Origin: Candidatus Nitrotoga sp. MKT
Lineage (GTDB): Bacteria; Pseudomonadota; Gammaproteobacteria; Burkholderiales; Gallionellaceae
Reading direction: 5' to 3'
Assembly: GCA_003402345.1 (NCBI GenBank)
Contig: QFXH01000002.1
Coordinates: 124,001-188,000 of the forward strand
Length of the DNA: 64,000 nt
Position 1 is the first letter of the stretch. Each line of letters begins with the position of its first letter. A model generated the notes under the pieces. That model made no database searches. It was not told the DNA's origin and saw only the letters and a list, made by a program, of their open reading frames with translations. Positions 19,422 to 31,300 of the stretch are shown one piece after another. A program made the position numbers and the translations under genes.

Positions 19422-20252
19422 TTAGCTGCCTGGTTGCGGGGGTTGTTTTGCGCTTGTATCAACTATATCTTTTTTTGTAACATTCTCTGTGTTCACCGCA
19501 AGCGTTTTGTCTTCTCCATGACTGGTCGGCGTTAGTTTGAAATTTCGCGACAAAGTTTGCGCTTTTAGTATTTCAGCTGCATTCATGAGATTTGCCACAT
19601 TATTTCGTCCAGAAATGCCGGGTTCATAGCCTTGTGCGGATGCTAGGTTATACCAGACGTAAGCCTGCATCAGGTCGCGTTGGAGGCCTTCACCGGTTTT
19701 GTATAATGTTCCCAACTGATACTGGGCTTCAGGGTGGCCTTTGTGGGCTGCTTTTTCAATCCATTGAGCAGCAGCAGTGAAGTCCTGCAATACACCTCGC
19801 CCATTTCTATAAAGCAGACCAAGATTGAACTCCGCCCCTGCATGTCCTTGTTTGGCGGCTAGATCAAACCACTTCAGCGCTTCTTTGTAATTTATTGTGA
19901 ATTCGCCACCTGGCATGTACATAAGCCCCGCAGCATATTGATCATCCGCTTTACCCTGGTTTGCTTTTTCAAGAATAAGTGTTCTGCTTGGCTTTATCTC
20001 ATGGGCGATGAGTGAGGCAGTGATAGTAGGGTCAGGTTTGGATAGTAGATAAATCGTGATAAAAAAACCTACGCAGGCAAGCAAACCTAAAGTGGCAGTA
20101 ACAGAAAGCTTGAAAAATCCACTGAATTTAAAGAATCGATGTTTGCAGTCACGGCAACGGTATGGCGCATAAAGCAAATGGTTCATGTAATCTTCGCTTT
20201 TTTTCCACGAAGAACGACGCACGTTCATACTTTCGCAACGCTCGCATTTCAT
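19422..20252 (-). CDS. Zinc-ribbon, single-TM protein with Sel1-like repeats
   Basis: 276 residues. The N-terminus has a CxxC...CxxC ribbon (MKCERCES and YRCRDCKHRFF, about residues 3-36), then one membrane segment (about 47-70), then roughly three Sel1/TPR-like repeats (about 95-210) with the A-x-x-x-L-G-x-x-Y pattern (AEFNLGLLYRNGRG, AQYQLGTLYKTGEG). The C-terminus is polar and Thr/Lys-rich. The topology suggests a cytoplasmic zinc ribbon and a periplasmic scaffold. The function is unknown. It sits alone among mobile-element remnants. Confidence 0.8.
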   Translation of the reverse strand: MKCERCESMNVRRSSWKKSEDYMNHLLYAPYRCRDCKHRFFKFSGFFKLSVTATLGLLACVGFFITIYLLSKPDPTITASLIAHEIKPSRTLILEKANQGKADDQYAAGLMYMPGGEFTINYKEALKWFDLAAKQGHAGAEFNLGLLYRNGRGVLQDFTAAAQWIEKAAHKGHPEAQYQLGTLYKTGEGLQRDLMQAYVWYNLASAQGYEPGISGRNNVANLMNAAEILKAQTLSRNFKLTPTSHGEDKTLAVNTENVTKKDIVDTSAKQPPQPGS

Positions 20253-21191
20253 TTGTCCAACATCCAGTAGGTGTAAGGCTTGCCGACACTAGAACGATGA
20301 TCCAGTTTAAGGATAAATGCTAAAACCATAAATGTTAAAGTTGCGGATCGCACTATCAAAAGTACTTTATGACAAAGTTGAATATTTTACACCAAATATC
20401 TTTTTAATAACTGCCCCCGTCCTGTGCAATAGCCTTCCTGGTTACACGGAAGCTCTCTCTTATCACCTACACATATAACAAAAAATTTAGGCAAGATAAA
20501 GCTATCTGGTACCATTCGCATATATTTTTTGTTTTCGATTTTCAAAGGAAAACAGTAGTTAGTCAACTAATTTAAGTACGTCGTTTATTGTTCAACCCTT
20601 CAGGCAGGCTTTGCGTTTTCGCCCCATGCTCCTTCAATCACCTATACATTTTGTGGTCAACGACCATTGATGCAGGCTTGCTTGCGCTAATCACGTAATA
20701 ATTGTGCCGGTTTTGGTCGCTCTTTTTAGCAATCCGAGCTTGACCTCAACCTGCTTATTTCAACCTGTAAAGTTAATATCGTTGGCTCTATATTTCTTGA
20801 TCTATGCCCCTTTTACTGGGTCGTTCAAGTAGCTCCGGTATTAGCGCAGCCCGCCACCTAAATTTTCTTACTAAATGTGCACTTTAAACTTAAATCCACC
20901 AGTCTAAGCGTGACAGAGACTTTTGTTGAAAGCCTGATCGTTCAGTCTTAATATCACACTGGACAAGGCTTCTACTTGCGTGAAATATAAAGAAAATGTT
21001 AGAGTTATCAAGTATAGCCTAGTGGTTGTCATTATAGTTTTTACAACTAGGACAATCTTATAGCTTGGACAATCGTGGATTAGTAAATGATAGTTCGAAA
21101 ATGTCTATATCCTTTGCGATTCGGGGTGGCGGCATTTAATCGGTATTTAAATACCTTTTATACAATTTACATATTTTTTAAGGATATAACC
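20253..21191. other. 939-bp region without a recognisable gene
   Basis: AT-rich, many stops in every frame, no domain recognised. It lies between the Sel1 gene and the BolA-family gene inside the mobile-element zone and may be worn-out transposon DNA. No tRNA or structured RNA was identified. Confidence 0.5.
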
Positions 21192-21473
21192 ATGTCTTGC
21201 CACACCACCGATTTTAAAGGCTCTGTCATTGACGCGCTACAAGAAGCAATTGAGCGACAAATCCCTAATTCACAGGCCGAAGTGAGTGGCGGTGGCGGGC
21301 ACTTCAGCATTAATGTGATATCACCAGCATTTGCTGGCAAAAACATGCTTGAGAGTCAGCGGATGGTGTACAGTGCAATTGCTCATTTGATGGCGGGGGA
21401 TGCAGCTCCCGTTCATGCAGTGGATAGTTTAAAAACAAAAATACCACCCGAATCGTCAAGCATGAATGTTTAG
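21192..21473 (+). CDS. BolA-family protein (IbaG/BolA-like)
   Basis: 93 residues from the ATG at 21192, preceded by AAGGATAT. The BolA fold is shown by the loop AEVSGGGGHFSINVISPAFA, the helix QRMVYSAIAHLM, and the invariant His in APVHAVDSLKTKIP. BolA/IbaG proteins partner monothiol glutaredoxins in Fe-S trafficking or act as regulators; the sequence alone does not decide which. An upstream in-frame ATG at 21087 adds residues unlike the family. In many relatives the gene is clustered elsewhere, so its isolation here may reflect rearrangement by the nearby IS elements. Confidence 0.85.
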   Translation: MSCHTTDFKGSVIDALQEAIERQIPNSQAEVSGGGGHFSINVISPAFAGKNMLESQRMVYSAIAHLMAGDAAPVHAVDSLKTKIPPESSSMNV

Positions 21474-21644
21474 TACAGGGCGAATCAAGATCTAACCGCT
21501 AATAGAACAAGTCCCAATTTGATTTGACAGTACACTTGTAAAAGTGAGCGTTACCGATTTTGGTATGGATGTCGAATCCGTCATCAAATTTAAATAAAGG
21601 TACGCTTATGTTTTACACTAGCAACCCAGTCATTAAACATTAAA

Positions 21645-21671
21645 TGTAGAAATCGCGACATCATCTGACAG
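21645..21671 (+). repeat. Left terminal inverted repeat of IS481-type remnant
   Basis: It starts TGTAGAAATC and ends CATCTGACAG. Reverse-complemented, it aligns with 22141-22167. Confidence 0.7.
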
Positions 21672-21709
21672 TTACCCGATTTGATCGAAGTGACTTGAAC
21701 GACTCGAGG

Positions 21710-22051
21710 TTATGTCGCAGCCAGACCGAGCGGACGCCAGAAGGTGGAACAAAGATGCCGCGTGCGCAGTTCATTTGAAACGCGCAACTGCCCGAAGGCG
21801 GGCTGCTCCAACGCAAAGGCGGTGACGGCGGACTCCGCTATTTCCTCAACACGGTTCTTGGGATTGGGTTTGCGGCAATTGGCATCGATCAGCGCCTCGA
21901 CTCCGCCGCTTTCAACGGCGGTCTGATAACGATAGAAGGTATCGCGTGAAAAGCCCATCACCTTGCAGGCGCAGGATACGTTGCCAAGTTCGGCGGCCAG
22001 GTTCAGCAAGCCAACCCTGTGTTTGATAACATTCTGTTGAACACTACTCAT
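21710..22051 (-). pseudogene. Transposase of IS481-type element, N-terminal part, frameshifted
   Basis: 113 codons from the ATG at 22049-22051. The HTH block GLLNLAAELGNVSCACKVMG then FSRDTFYRYQ is clear, followed by the linker (ALIDANCRKPNPKNRVEE, QPAFGQLRVSNELRTR). After that a frameshift gives a nonsense tail; in another frame the next few residues (SGVRSVWLR then HNLESFK) follow the family. The whole integrase-fold catalytic core is deleted. Confidence 0.8.
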
Positions 22052-22140
22052 GGGGTCACTCCTTTGCGCTTACGCGCTTTGGTTGATAAAGATTCGCTCC
22101 TCTATCAAAACGGGTAACCCCACTCTTTGGCAAGACCTTA

Positions 22141-22167
22141 CTGTCAGATTAAGTCTGAATTACTACA
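22141..22167 (-). repeat. Right terminal inverted repeat of IS481-type remnant
   Basis: CTGTCAGATTAAGTCTGAAT then TACTACA, about 90 bp upstream of the transposase start; partner of 21645-21671. Confidence 0.7.
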
Positions 22168-22276
22168 GATTAGGCTCCCATCGCTACTCACATGCAAAAA
22201 GCTTATACAATCACTTATGCATGTGGTATTGACACTTCGAAATTACAAAATTCAAGATTTTTAACAAGCACTTCCA

Positions 22277-23641
22277 TCAAGTTTTCTGTGCCGCTTCTCG
22301 TACGGCTTGTGCGATAGTTTCCGCCCAATGCCGCACTTTTTCGCCGTCCTCACCTTCCACCATCACACGCAACAACGGTTCGGTTCCAGAAGGCCTCAGC
22401 AATACTCTACCACAACCATCGAGCGCCATTTCGGCAGCCGTCACCACTTTACGTATGCTGTCATGCGCTGAGTAATCAGCCCCTCTAGCAACTCGTACAT
22501 TCAGCAATATTTGTGGATACATTGTCAAATCTAAAACAGCTTGAGCCAGGGTCTGTTGATTAATGCGAAGTGCATGCAATACTTGCAAGGCGGAGATAAT
22601 GCCATCACCCGTTGTGTGCCGATCGAGACAGATGATATGGCCGGAATTTTCACCGCCAAGTTGCCAGCCTTGTTGCAACATCGTTTCCATTACATGACGA
22701 TCACCCACCTTGGCGCGTGCAAAGGGTACGTGCATGCGCTGCATGGCATGCTCGAAAGCCAGATTGGTCATGAGTGTTCCCACCACCCCGCCCTTGAGCG
22801 TACCCTGCACATGACGGTGTTTGGCAATAATGTAGAGAAGTTGATCACCATCGTACAAACATCCTTCCGCGTCCACCATCACCAAGCGGTCACCGTCACC
22901 ATCAAGGGCAATACCCAAATCGGCATGATGATCTTTAACGGCTTGCTGCAAATTGGCTGGGGCAGTCGCGCCATAACCAGCGTTGATATTTTTACCATCT
23001 GGTTGCACACCGATAGCTACAACATCCGCACCAAGCTCGTGGAAAACATGTCGGGCAATCTGATAGCAAGCACCGTGCGCGCAATCCACTACCAATTTCA
23101 GGCCGCGCAGATCTAAGTCGTAAGGAAAGCTACTTTTGCAAAATTCAATATAACGGCCTGCCGCATCTGATAAGCGTTTGGCTTTACCAAGCTTAGCAGA
23201 AGGCATTGTTTCTATTGATTTTTCTAGCATGGATTCAATGGCGTATTCTGTTTCATCGGCCAGCTTGCTGCCTTGGCTGGAAAAAAACTTGATGCCATTA
23301 TCCTCAAACAGATTATGCGATGCAGAAATCACAATGCCAGCCTGCAAACGTAATGCACGGGTTAAATAAGCTACTGCAGGCGTCGGCACCGGTCCGGCCA
23401 GATAAACGTCTACCCCAGCGGCAATCAAACCCGCCTGCAAAGCCGATTCAAGCAGATAACCAGAAATACGCGTGTCCTTACCAATCAGTACTCCGGGATT
23501 TTCACCCTGTGATAAATGCCAATCTGCGGAAGCCAGCACTTTGCCTGCGGAATAGCCCAGATGCATAACAAATTCCGGCGTAATAGGATATTCACCCACC
23601 CGCCCACGCACACCATCCGTACCAAAAAATTTTTTGCTCAC
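22277..23641 (-). CDS. glmM: Phosphoglucosamine mutase
   Basis: 454 residues. It converts glucosamine-6-phosphate to glucosamine-1-phosphate for peptidoglycan and LPS precursors. The phosphoserine loop is GIVISASHN (Ser about 108), the metal loop ALDGDGDRL, the sugar loop GGENSGHI and the phosphate-binding loop [15 protein letters not shown]. The start is GTG. It overlaps folP by 4 bp in the order ftsH-folP-glmM, the common gammaproteobacterial and betaproteobacterial operon. Confidence 0.97.
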   Translation of the reverse strand: MSKKFFGTDGVRGRVGEYPITPEFVMHLGYSAGKVLASADWHLSQGENPGVLIGKDTRISGYLLESALQAGLIAAGVDVYLAGPVPTPAVAYLTRALRLQAGIVISASHNLFEDNGIKFFSSQGSKLADETEYAIESMLEKSIETMPSAKLGKAKRLSDAAGRYIEFCKSSFPYDLDLRGLKLVVDCAHGACYQIARHVFHELGADVVAIGVQPDGKNINAGYGATAPANLQQAVKDHHADLGIALDGDGDRLVMVDAEGCLYDGDQLLYIIAKHRHVQGTLKGGVVGTLMTNLAFEHAMQRMHVPFARAKVGDRHVMETMLQQGWQLGGENSGHIICLDRHTTGDGIISALQVLHALRINQQTLAQAVLDLTMYPQILLNVRVARGADYSAHDSIRKVVTAAEMALDGCGRVLLRPSGTEPLLRVMVEGEDGEKVRHWAETIAQAVREAAQKT

Positions 23642-24465
23642 AAGTCGACTCCTTTCACAGCATTCAAAACTTTTAAAGCATCTACTGTGGCACGCACATC
23701 ATGCACGCGCACCATGCATGCTCCTCGCATTACTGCCAGCAACGCAGCCGCTACGCTGGCATGTACGCGGTGTTCTACGTCTTGGCCAGTAATTGTCCCC
23801 AACATGGATTTACGTGAAATCCCCACTAGTAGTGGGGCACCTAGTACAGAAAATTCATCCAGATGCCTTAATAAGGCGAGATTGTTCGCCAAGGTTTTGT
23901 CAAAGCCAAAACCCGGATCAATCATGATGCGCTCCCGCACGATACCTGCCTTTTGCGCGGATAAGATACGTGAACGCAGGAATTGAAGTACTTCTGTCAC
24001 TACATCCTGATAGTGCGGTTGCTGCATAGTCTGGGGCGAACCTTGCTTGTGCATCAGGCACACCGCTGCATCGCTTGCAGCCACAACGGCCAGTGCATCC
24101 GGTTGTTGCAGTGCGTTGATATCATTGATCATGCTCGCTCCTGCCGCCAATGCCGAGCGCATCACTTCTGTTTTGTAGGTATCCACTGAAAGAGGAACCG
24201 GGGCACCGTGCAAGCCTTCAATCACAGGCATAATGCGATCCAACTCCTCCTGCGCGCTAATCGATAACGCACCGGGACGCGTGGATTCACCGCCTATATC
24301 GAGTAGATCAGCACCCTCTTGAATCATTTGGTGCGCATGAACTAGCGCTGCATCGCGTTGCGAATGATGCCCGCCATCATAAAATGAGTCGGGGGTGATA
24401 TTGACGATGCCCATAACCAAAGTGCGGGACATGTCCAGCTTGAATGAGCCACAGTGGAGAAACAT
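23638..24465 (-). CDS. folP: Dihydropteroate synthase
   Basis: A 275-residue enzyme that joins p-aminobenzoate to the pterin pyrophosphate in folate synthesis; the sulfonamide target. It shows [51 protein letters not shown] and a final [12 protein letters not shown]. It sits between ftsH and glmM and is translationally coupled to glmM. Confidence 0.97.
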   Translation of the reverse strand: MFLHCGSFKLDMSRTLVMGIVNITPDSFYDGGHHSQRDAALVHAHQMIQEGADLLDIGGESTRPGALSISAQEELDRIMPVIEGLHGAPVPLSVDTYKTEVMRSALAAGASMINDINALQQPDALAVVAASDAAVCLMHKQGSPQTMQQPHYQDVVTEVLQFLRSRILSAQKAGIVRERIMIDPGFGFDKTLANNLALLRHLDEFSVLGAPLLVGISRKSMLGTITGQDVEHRVHASVAAALLAVMRGACMVRVHDVRATVDALKVLNAVKGVDL

Positions 24466-24562
24466 GCAATTAGGTAAAGGTAAAAAATGAAAAGGGAATT
24501 AGACATATCTCAAGGCGCCAAAACATGCCGCCCCCTTCCCTTAAATCATCCTTCTCAGTTTT

Positions 24563-26473
24563 TCAAGCTCCCGGTGCCGGCTGAGGAGCTGATGGAGTTC
24601 CCGATGCCGTCGGCGCTGCATCTTGAGGCGGTTGGACATCTTTGCTTGACTGGATGACCTTGGGCGAACGTGGCGGTTTGCCGGCCATAATATCGTCGAG
24701 CTGGTCGGCATCCAAAGTTTCAAATTCAAGCAGTGCTTTCGCCATCGCTTCAACTTTATCCCGATTAGCTTCAATCAATCCTCGAGCCAAGGCGTACTGC
24801 TGGTCTATGATGCGGCGAATTTCCTCATCCACTTTCTGCATAGTAGCTTCTGAAACATTCTTGTGGGTCGTCACGGAGCGCCCAAGAAATACTTCGCCTT
24901 CGTTTTCGCCATATACCATTGTCCCTAAGGCTTCCGACATACCCCATTGCGTTACCATACGGCGTGCCATTTCAGTGGCGCGCTCAAAGTCATTGGAAGC
25001 TCCAGTAGTCATTTGATGCATGAAAATCTCTTCCGCAATACGGCCGCCAAACAACACCGCAAGCGTATCAAGGATGCGGTTCTTATCCATACTGTAACGA
25101 TCTTCCGCTGGCAACTGCATGGTCAACCCCAGCGCACGTCCACGCGGAATAATAGTGACCTTGTGAACCGGATCCGTTTTTGGCAACAGCTTGGCTACAA
25201 CCGCGTGACCAGACTCATGATAAGCGGTGTTGCGACGCTCCTCCTCTGGCATAACAACTGAGCGGCGTTCCGCACCCATCATGATTTTATCCTTGGCTGC
25301 CTCGAAATCGTCCATCTCTACAAATCGCTTGCTTCGCCGTGCGGCGAATAACGCCGCCTCGTTTACCAGATTCGCTAAGTCAGCACCAGACATACCGGGC
25401 GTACCACGCGCCAAAATATCAGCTTTCACGTCAGGCGAAACAGGCACTTTACGCATGTGCACCATCAAAATCTGTTCGCGGCCACGTATATCCGGTAATG
25501 GCACAACTACTTGACGGTCAAAACGACCCGGACGCAGCAGTGCTGCGTCGAGTACATCGGGACGATTGGTCGCTGCAATCACAATCACACCGCTGGCTCC
25601 TTCAAAACCATCCATCTCCACCAGCAATGCATTCAAAGTTTGTTCGCGCTCATCATTGCCGCCACCCAAGCCAGCGCCACGCTGGCGACCAACCGCATCA
25701 ATTTCATCAATAAACACAATGCACGGCGCCTGTTTTTTCGCCTGCTCAAACATGTCACGCACACGCGCCGCGCCCACGCCGACAAACATTTCTACAAAAT
25801 CAGAACCAGAAATTGAGAAAAACGGTACATTAGCTTCACCCGCAATAGCCTTTGCCAGCAACGTCTTGCCGGTACCAGGACTACCCAACAGCAGCACCCC
25901 GCGTGGAATACGACCGCCCAAATTCTGAAATTTGGTTGGATCACGCAGAAAATCTACAATCTCAGATACTTCTACCTTAGCTTCATCGCAACCTGCCACG
26001 TCAGCAAAAGTAACACGTTCTTTAGTCTCGTCCAGCATACGAGCCTTGCTCTTGCCAAAAGAGAAAAGCCCCCCCCCTTTACCACCGCCTTGCATCTGGC
26101 GCATGAAAAAAACCCATACGCCAATGAGCAGCAACATTGGGAACCACGAAACAAAAATGCTCATCAAAAAAGATTGCTCTTCTTCCGGCTTCGCCTCAAT
26201 CGTGACACCATTCTTGATCAAATCAGATACCAACCACAAATCTTGTGGGGCATAGCTGCTGATACGCTTACCATCGTTAGTAACAGCCTTAAGCATACGC
26301 CCTTCGATAGTTACCTTGGTGATACTCCCCAGCCTGACTTCTTCCAGAAAGCGCGAGTAATCCATCTGCGTCTGCGAGGTCTGCTGCTGGCGCGTGTTGA
26401 ATTGATTGAATACGGTCATCAGCACCAACGCCACGACCATCCAAATTCCGATACTCTTAAACAAATTGTTCAA
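24563..26473 (-). CDS. ftsH: ATP-dependent zinc metalloprotease FtsH
   Basis: A 636-residue membrane-anchored AAA+ protease. Two membrane segments (about 8-24 and 104-124) flank a periplasmic domain. Walker A is GSPGTGKT (about 197-204), Walker B is [11 protein letters not shown], the pore motif and SRH arginines follow, and the zinc site HESGH lies near residue 420. The start is TTG, preceded by AAGGAG. The C-terminal Pro/Ala-rich tail is typical. Confidence 0.97.
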   Translation of the reverse strand: MNNLFKSIGIWMVVALVLMTVFNQFNTRQQQTSQTQMDYSRFLEEVRLGSITKVTIEGRMLKAVTNDGKRISSYAPQDLWLVSDLIKNGVTIEAKPEEEQSFLMSIFVSWFPMLLLIGVWVFFMRQMQGGGKGGGLFSFGKSKARMLDETKERVTFADVAGCDEAKVEVSEIVDFLRDPTKFQNLGGRIPRGVLLLGSPGTGKTLLAKAIAGEANVPFFSISGSDFVEMFVGVGAARVRDMFEQAKKQAPCIVFIDEIDAVGRQRGAGLGGGNDEREQTLNALLVEMDGFEGASGVIVIAATNRPDVLDAALLRPGRFDRQVVVPLPDIRGREQILMVHMRKVPVSPDVKADILARGTPGMSGADLANLVNEAALFAARRSKRFVEMDDFEAAKDKIMMGAERRSVVMPEEERRNTAYHESGHAVVAKLLPKTDPVHKVTIIPRGRALGLTMQLPAEDRYSMDKNRILDTLAVLFGGRIAEEIFMHQMTTGASNDFERATEMARRMVTQWGMSEALGTMVYGENEGEVFLGRSVTTHKNVSEATMQKVDEEIRRIIDQQYALARGLIEANRDKVEAMAKALLEFETLDADQLDDIMAGKPPRSPKVIQSSKDVQPPQDAAPTASGTPSAPQPAPGA

Positions 26474-26671
26474 AGTTACTCCTTAACCAGCGCACAATCG
26501 CTACCATGCGTCCATTAGACTACGTCTGACCCGATTACTCAAGGGCGCACCACTATAAATTCAACAATATTACAATACCGCGTTAATCTGTAAATTCTAC
26601 CGCTTACATGTTCAATATATACCACTTGTTAAACTTATCTCATATCTTGTCTCAACTTAAAAAGTTGAATT

Positions 26672-27301
26672 TTAAAATGTGCTCTCAAATTTTAAGGTTC
26701 CCAAGAGATATAGTTCATTACTTCGATCGCGCGAAGAATCTGGCTTACGCGTCACCACTCGAGCAAAGTAACTACGCATCAACTTGATATAGTCCTCAAA
26801 ACCTACGCCTTGAAACACTTTCACTAGAAATACGCCGCTTGGTTGCAAATGGCGTAATGAAAAATCCAACGCCAGTTCCGCCAAATGCATAGCACGTGCC
26901 TGATCGCTCATATTAATACCACTAATATTGGGGGACATATCAGAAATTACAAGTCCAATTTTCTTGCCACCTAGTTTGCTCTCAATTTGTGCCATCACAC
27001 TGTCGTCGCGGAAATCACCTTGAATAAATTCCACGCCATGTATCGGGTGCAATGGCAATAGATCGAGTGCAATTACTTTGCCACTTTCGCCCACCTTGAT
27101 GGCAGCGACTTGCGACCAGCCGCCAGGGGCCGCACCCAAATCAACGACCACCATACCACGTTTAAGTAGATGGTCACGCTCATCAATTTCTAATAATTTG
27201 TATGCCGCACGCGAGCGGTAACCGTCCTTCTGCGCGCGCTGCACATATAAATCATTAACATGTTCATGCATCCATTGTTTGCTACTTTTGGATCGCTTCA
27301 T
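26672..27301 (-). CDS. rlmE: 23S rRNA 2'-O-ribose U2552 methyltransferase
   Basis: A 209-residue RrmJ/FtsJ enzyme. The SAM site is [16 protein letters not shown], and the Lys-Asp-Lys-Glu tetrad can be placed at [33 protein letters not shown] and RSNELYLLG. It lies upstream of ftsH, as in E. coli, and divergent from yhbY with only a short gap. Confidence 0.96.
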   Translation of the reverse strand: MKRSKSSKQWMHEHVNDLYVQRAQKDGYRSRAAYKLLEIDERDHLLKRGMVVVDLGAAPGGWSQVAAIKVGESGKVIALDLLPLHPIHGVEFIQGDFRDDSVMAQIESKLGGKKIGLVISDMSPNISGINMSDQARAMHLAELALDFSLRHLQPSGVFLVKVFQGVGFEDYIKLMRSYFARVVTRKPDSSRDRSNELYLLGTLKFESTF

Positions 27302-27336
27302 CGTTTAAAATGTCAGTCTTATCAGGAGCCAATAAA

Positions 27337-27678
27337 TTGCTAACACTAACTGTATTACAACGCCAAAACCTCAAAGCACGCGCTCATTCGCTTAAACCCA
27401 ACGTCATGATTGGATCAGCAGGTCTAACCCCCACCGTACTGAGAGAAATCTCCTGCGCCTTAAAAAGTCATGAATTAATCAAAATCAGGGTTATGAATGA
27501 AGATCGGGAAACACGCGTAGTTATCTTGGAACAAATTTGCACACAATTAAACGCAGTAGCAGTACAACATATTGGCAAAATCCTAGTGATATATCAACCA
27601 CAAGAAGATGTATCCGAAAGAAAACCTGCGAAGCACAAGGGCAAACGGCTCAGCAAAAAACAGTTGGGTAGCCGCTAA
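27337..27678 (+). CDS. yhbY: CRM-domain RNA-binding protein YhbY
   Basis: About 113 residues containing a single CRM domain (QRQNLKARAHSLKPNVMIG, GLTPTVLREISCALKSHELI, KIRVMNEDRE). The protein associates with pre-50S particles in E. coli. The TTG at 27337 is chosen as start: it has AGGAG 8 bp upstream and matches family N-termini (M-LTLT). The ATG at 27310 would add nine residues without a ribosome binding site. The C-terminal tail is Lys-rich. Confidence 0.9.
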   Translation: MLTLTVLQRQNLKARAHSLKPNVMIGSAGLTPTVLREISCALKSHELIKIRVMNEDRETRVVILEQICTQLNAVAVQHIGKILVIYQPQEDVSERKPAKHKGKRLSKKQLGSR

Positions 27679-27824
27679 ACTTCCCAGCCTTTCATTATGT
27701 CTGCCACCTCTTGTGCAGAGGTGGGCAAAGCAACCATACCGCTCTTCCCAGATGCTGAAAGATCACTAGCAGCGCAAAAGATTTACCTGCGTTTCCCTTA
27801 TGCCTACCAAAGGCGCTAAAAAGC

Positions 27825-28301
27825 TTAAATATATTGCACATTCACGATCTCATATTCGCGAACACCGCCCGGAGCTTGAACTTCAGCAACATCTCCACTG
27901 TACTTACCGATCAGTGCCCGTGCAATCGGAGAGCTGATTGAAATCTTGCCCTGCCTGATGTCAGCCTCATCATCTCCGACAATCTGATAAGTCACCACGT
28001 CGCCATTTGCGAGATCTTCCAGCCTCACGGTCGCGCCAAACACACAACGGCCGTCCGCGTTAATAGTCTTTGGATCTATCACTTGAGCATTACCCAGCTT
28101 GCTTCCCAACTCTATGATGCGCCCCTCAACAAAGCTTTGACGTTCTTTAGCCGCTTCATATTCAGCATTTTCCGACAAGTCACCTTGCGCGCGCGCTTCA
28201 GAAATGGCATTTATCACCCATGGGCGATCAACTGTTTTTAAATGATGCAGTTCATCACGCAATAGTTCAGCGCCTACCACAGTTAATGGAATCTTGCTCA
28301 T
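27825..28301 (-). CDS. greA: Transcription elongation factor GreA
   Basis: A 158-residue factor that rescues backtracked RNA polymerase by stimulating transcript cleavage. The N-terminal coiled coil contains EARAQGDLSENAEYEAAKER with the acidic tip residues, and the C-terminal FKBP-like domain includes SPIARALIGKYSGD. It is the last gene of the carA-carB-greA series, 18 bp after carB. Confidence 0.97.
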   Translation of the reverse strand: MSKIPLTVVGAELLRDELHHLKTVDRPWVINAISEARAQGDLSENAEYEAAKERQSFVEGRIIELGSKLGNAQVIDPKTINADGRCVFGATVRLEDLANGDVVTYQIVGDDEADIRQGKISISSPIARALIGKYSGDVAEVQAPGGVREYEIVNVQYI

Positions 28302-28319
28302 ACTGTTCCTCTTATGTTC

Positions 28320-31300
28320 TTAATGGATCAGACGCTGATGCTGCGTCTGCAAGTCATACACATGTAATTCAGCGATGTGCTGCATGCCCAAACAAGCGGC
28401 GCGCGCACCTGCCAAAGTGGTGTAATAAGTCACACGTCCCTGCAATGCGGCATGACGGATAGAATAAGAATCTTGCATCGCGCTACGCTTACTGTCCACG
28501 GTGTTAATAATCAGGCTGATCTCACCGTTCTTGATCATATCCACGATGTGCGGACGACCTTCTGCCACCTTGTTCGCCACCGTCACAGCAACATTCGCGG
28601 CCGCTAGTGCCGCAGCGGTGCCACGCGTGGCCAACACGGCAAAGCCCATATCGCGCAGGCTCTTGGCAATTTCAACAGCGCCCAACTTATCCGCACCACG
28701 CACACTGATAAATACCTTGCCAGTGGACGGCAATTTCACTCCCGCCGCCAATTGCGATTTAACAAAGGCTTCAGCGAAGGTGTCGCCCACTCCCATTACC
28801 TCCCCAGTGGATTTCATTTCTGGACCAAGAATGATATCCACACCAGGGAACTTAATAAATGGAAACACCGCCTCCTTGACCGAATAATACGATGGAATAA
28901 CTTCTTTAGTCATGCCCTGCTGCGCCAAAGTTTCACCAACCATACAACGTGCAGCCACCTTGGCCAGCGGAATTCCAGAAGCTTTGGACACGAAGGGCAC
29001 AGTGCGTGAGGCGCGCGGATTAACTTCCAGTATAAAGACCGATTCGCCCTGAATGGCATACTGTACATTCATCAAACCAACTACATTCAGCGCTCTGGCC
29101 ATTGCTTTGGTTTGACGGCGCAATTCATCCTGAAGCCTTGGCGACAAACTAAAAGGTGGCAAGGAACAAGCCGAGTCACCAGAATGTACACCCGCCTCTT
29201 CGATATGCTCCATGATGCCGCCAACCAGCACATCTGTACCGTCACTTACCGCATCGACATCTACTTCAATCGCATCATTAAGAAAGCGGTCGAGCAAAAT
29301 CGGCATGCGTTCTGGAAAAATATTGGCGCTCTCCACTGCCTCGCGCATATAACGTTCCAGATCAGGCTGGGAATGAACGATCTCCATGGCGCGCCCACCC
29401 AACACATTGCTTGGCCGCATCACCAGCGGGTAGCCAATTTCTTGCGCTGCCAGCACCGCCTGTTCCGGTGTGCTGACCGTGCGATTGGGCGGTTGTTTTA
29501 AGTCCAATTGCTGCAACATCACGCGGAAACGCGCACGGTCTTCTGCACAGTCAATCATGTCCGGCGTAGTGCCTATGATGGGTACACCATTTTTCTCTAA
29601 ACCACGCGCCAGCTTCAACGGCGTCTGCCCCCCAAACTGCACGATCACACCAGCTGGTTTTTCTACGGCCACAATTTCCAGCACATCTTCCAGCGTCAGC
29701 GGTTCGAAATATAAACGGTCAGAAGTATCATAATCAGTAGACACAGTCTCTGGATTACAGTTGACCATGATAGTTTCATAGCCATCCTCACGCAACGCCA
29801 GTGCGGCATGCACACAACAATAATCAAACTCGATTCCTTGACCAATGCGATTCGGCCCACCACCCAACACTATAATTTTTTTTCTGTCTGTAGGCTGTGC
29901 CTCACATTCCTCTTCATAGGTAGAATACATATAGGCAGTATTGGTGGCGAATTCGGCGGCACAAGTGTCCACCCGCTTGAACACTGGACGAATAGCCAGT
30001 ACGTGACGGCGAGTACGCACGGCAGCCGCATCACTTCCCAGCAACTTAGCCAAGCGTTTATCCGAAAAACCTTTACGCTTTAATTCACGCAACTCCCCCA
30101 TATCCAGGCTAGCCAGCGTACGTCCCACCAGCGCAATTTCGCGCTTGACTAGATCTTCAATCTGCACAAGGAACCAAGGATCAATTTTGCTTAAGTTGAA
30201 CACCTCTTCCAGCGTCATACCCATGCGAAAAGCATCACCCACATACCAAATGCGATCCGGCCCCGGCACACCCAATTCAGCGGCGATCAATTCGTAATCA
30301 TTTGTTTTTTCGTCCAGTCCATCCACACCTACTTCCAGTCCGCGTAGCGCCTTCTGAAACGATTCCTGGAAAGTGCGGCCGATTGCCATCACTTCGCCCA
30401 CTGATTTCATCTGGGTGGTTAAACGGTCATTGGCCTGCGTGAATTTCTCAAAAGCGAAACGAGGAATTTTAGTCACTACATAATCTATTGTCGGTTCAAA
30501 TGAAGCCGGAGTTGCCCCACCCGTAATTTCATTCTTCAACTCATCCAGGGTGTATCCTACCGCCAGTTTCGCCGCCACTTTGGCAATTGGAAAACCGGTG
30601 GCCTTGGATGCCAGCGCCGAGGAGCGCGATACGCGCGGATTCATCTCAATTACGACCATACGTCCATTGTCGGGATTAATGGCAAACTGCACGTTAGATC
30701 CACCCGTATCCACGCCAATTTCGCGTAGCACCGCAATGCTCGCATTGCGCATGATCTGGTATTCCTTATCGGTCAGCGTCTGTGCTGGTGCCACAGTAAT
30801 GGAGTCACCCGTGTGCACACCCATTGGATCTAAATTTTCGATGGAACAAATGATTATGCAGTTATCGGCACGATCACGCACCACTTCCATTTCGAACTCT
30901 TTCCAGCCAAGCAGTGACTCTTCAATCAACAACTCCTTAGTAGGGCTAGCCTCAAGACCGCGCTCACAAATCTCGACGAACTCTTCTCGATTATAAGCAA
31001 TACCGCCGCCCGAACCACCCATGGTAAAGGATGGACGGATAACGGTAGGGAAACCCATCACCTGCTGCACCTGCAACGCCTCCTCCATACTATGTGCAAT
31101 CGCCGAGCGCGCCGATGCTAAGCCAATGCGCGTCATCGCCTGCTTAAATTTTTCGCGGTCTTCCGCCATATCGATGGCCTCGCGCGAGGCGCCTATCATC
31201 TCTACGCCATACTTTTCCAGTACGCCATGTTTAGCCAAATCTAGCGCACAATTTAACGCAGTCTGTCCACCCATGGTAGGCAAGATCGCATCCGGCTTTT

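Larger units (their letters stand above)
21645..22167 (-). mobile_element. Internally deleted IS481-family element with both terminal inverted repeats
   Basis: A left end at 21645-21671 and a right end at 22141-22167 form 27-bp inverted repeats starting TGTAG and ending CTGACAG, with about six mismatches. They enclose a truncated transposase read on the minus strand. The total length is 523 bp, against roughly 1 kb for a full element. I see no obvious target-site duplication. It could be mobilised in trans by an intact relative, like a MITE. Confidence 0.7.

Noticed and set aside
22541-23116. A 191-codon open frame opposite glmM
   Set aside because: It is the antisense shadow of a well-supported enzyme gene, with no ribosome binding site or domain.
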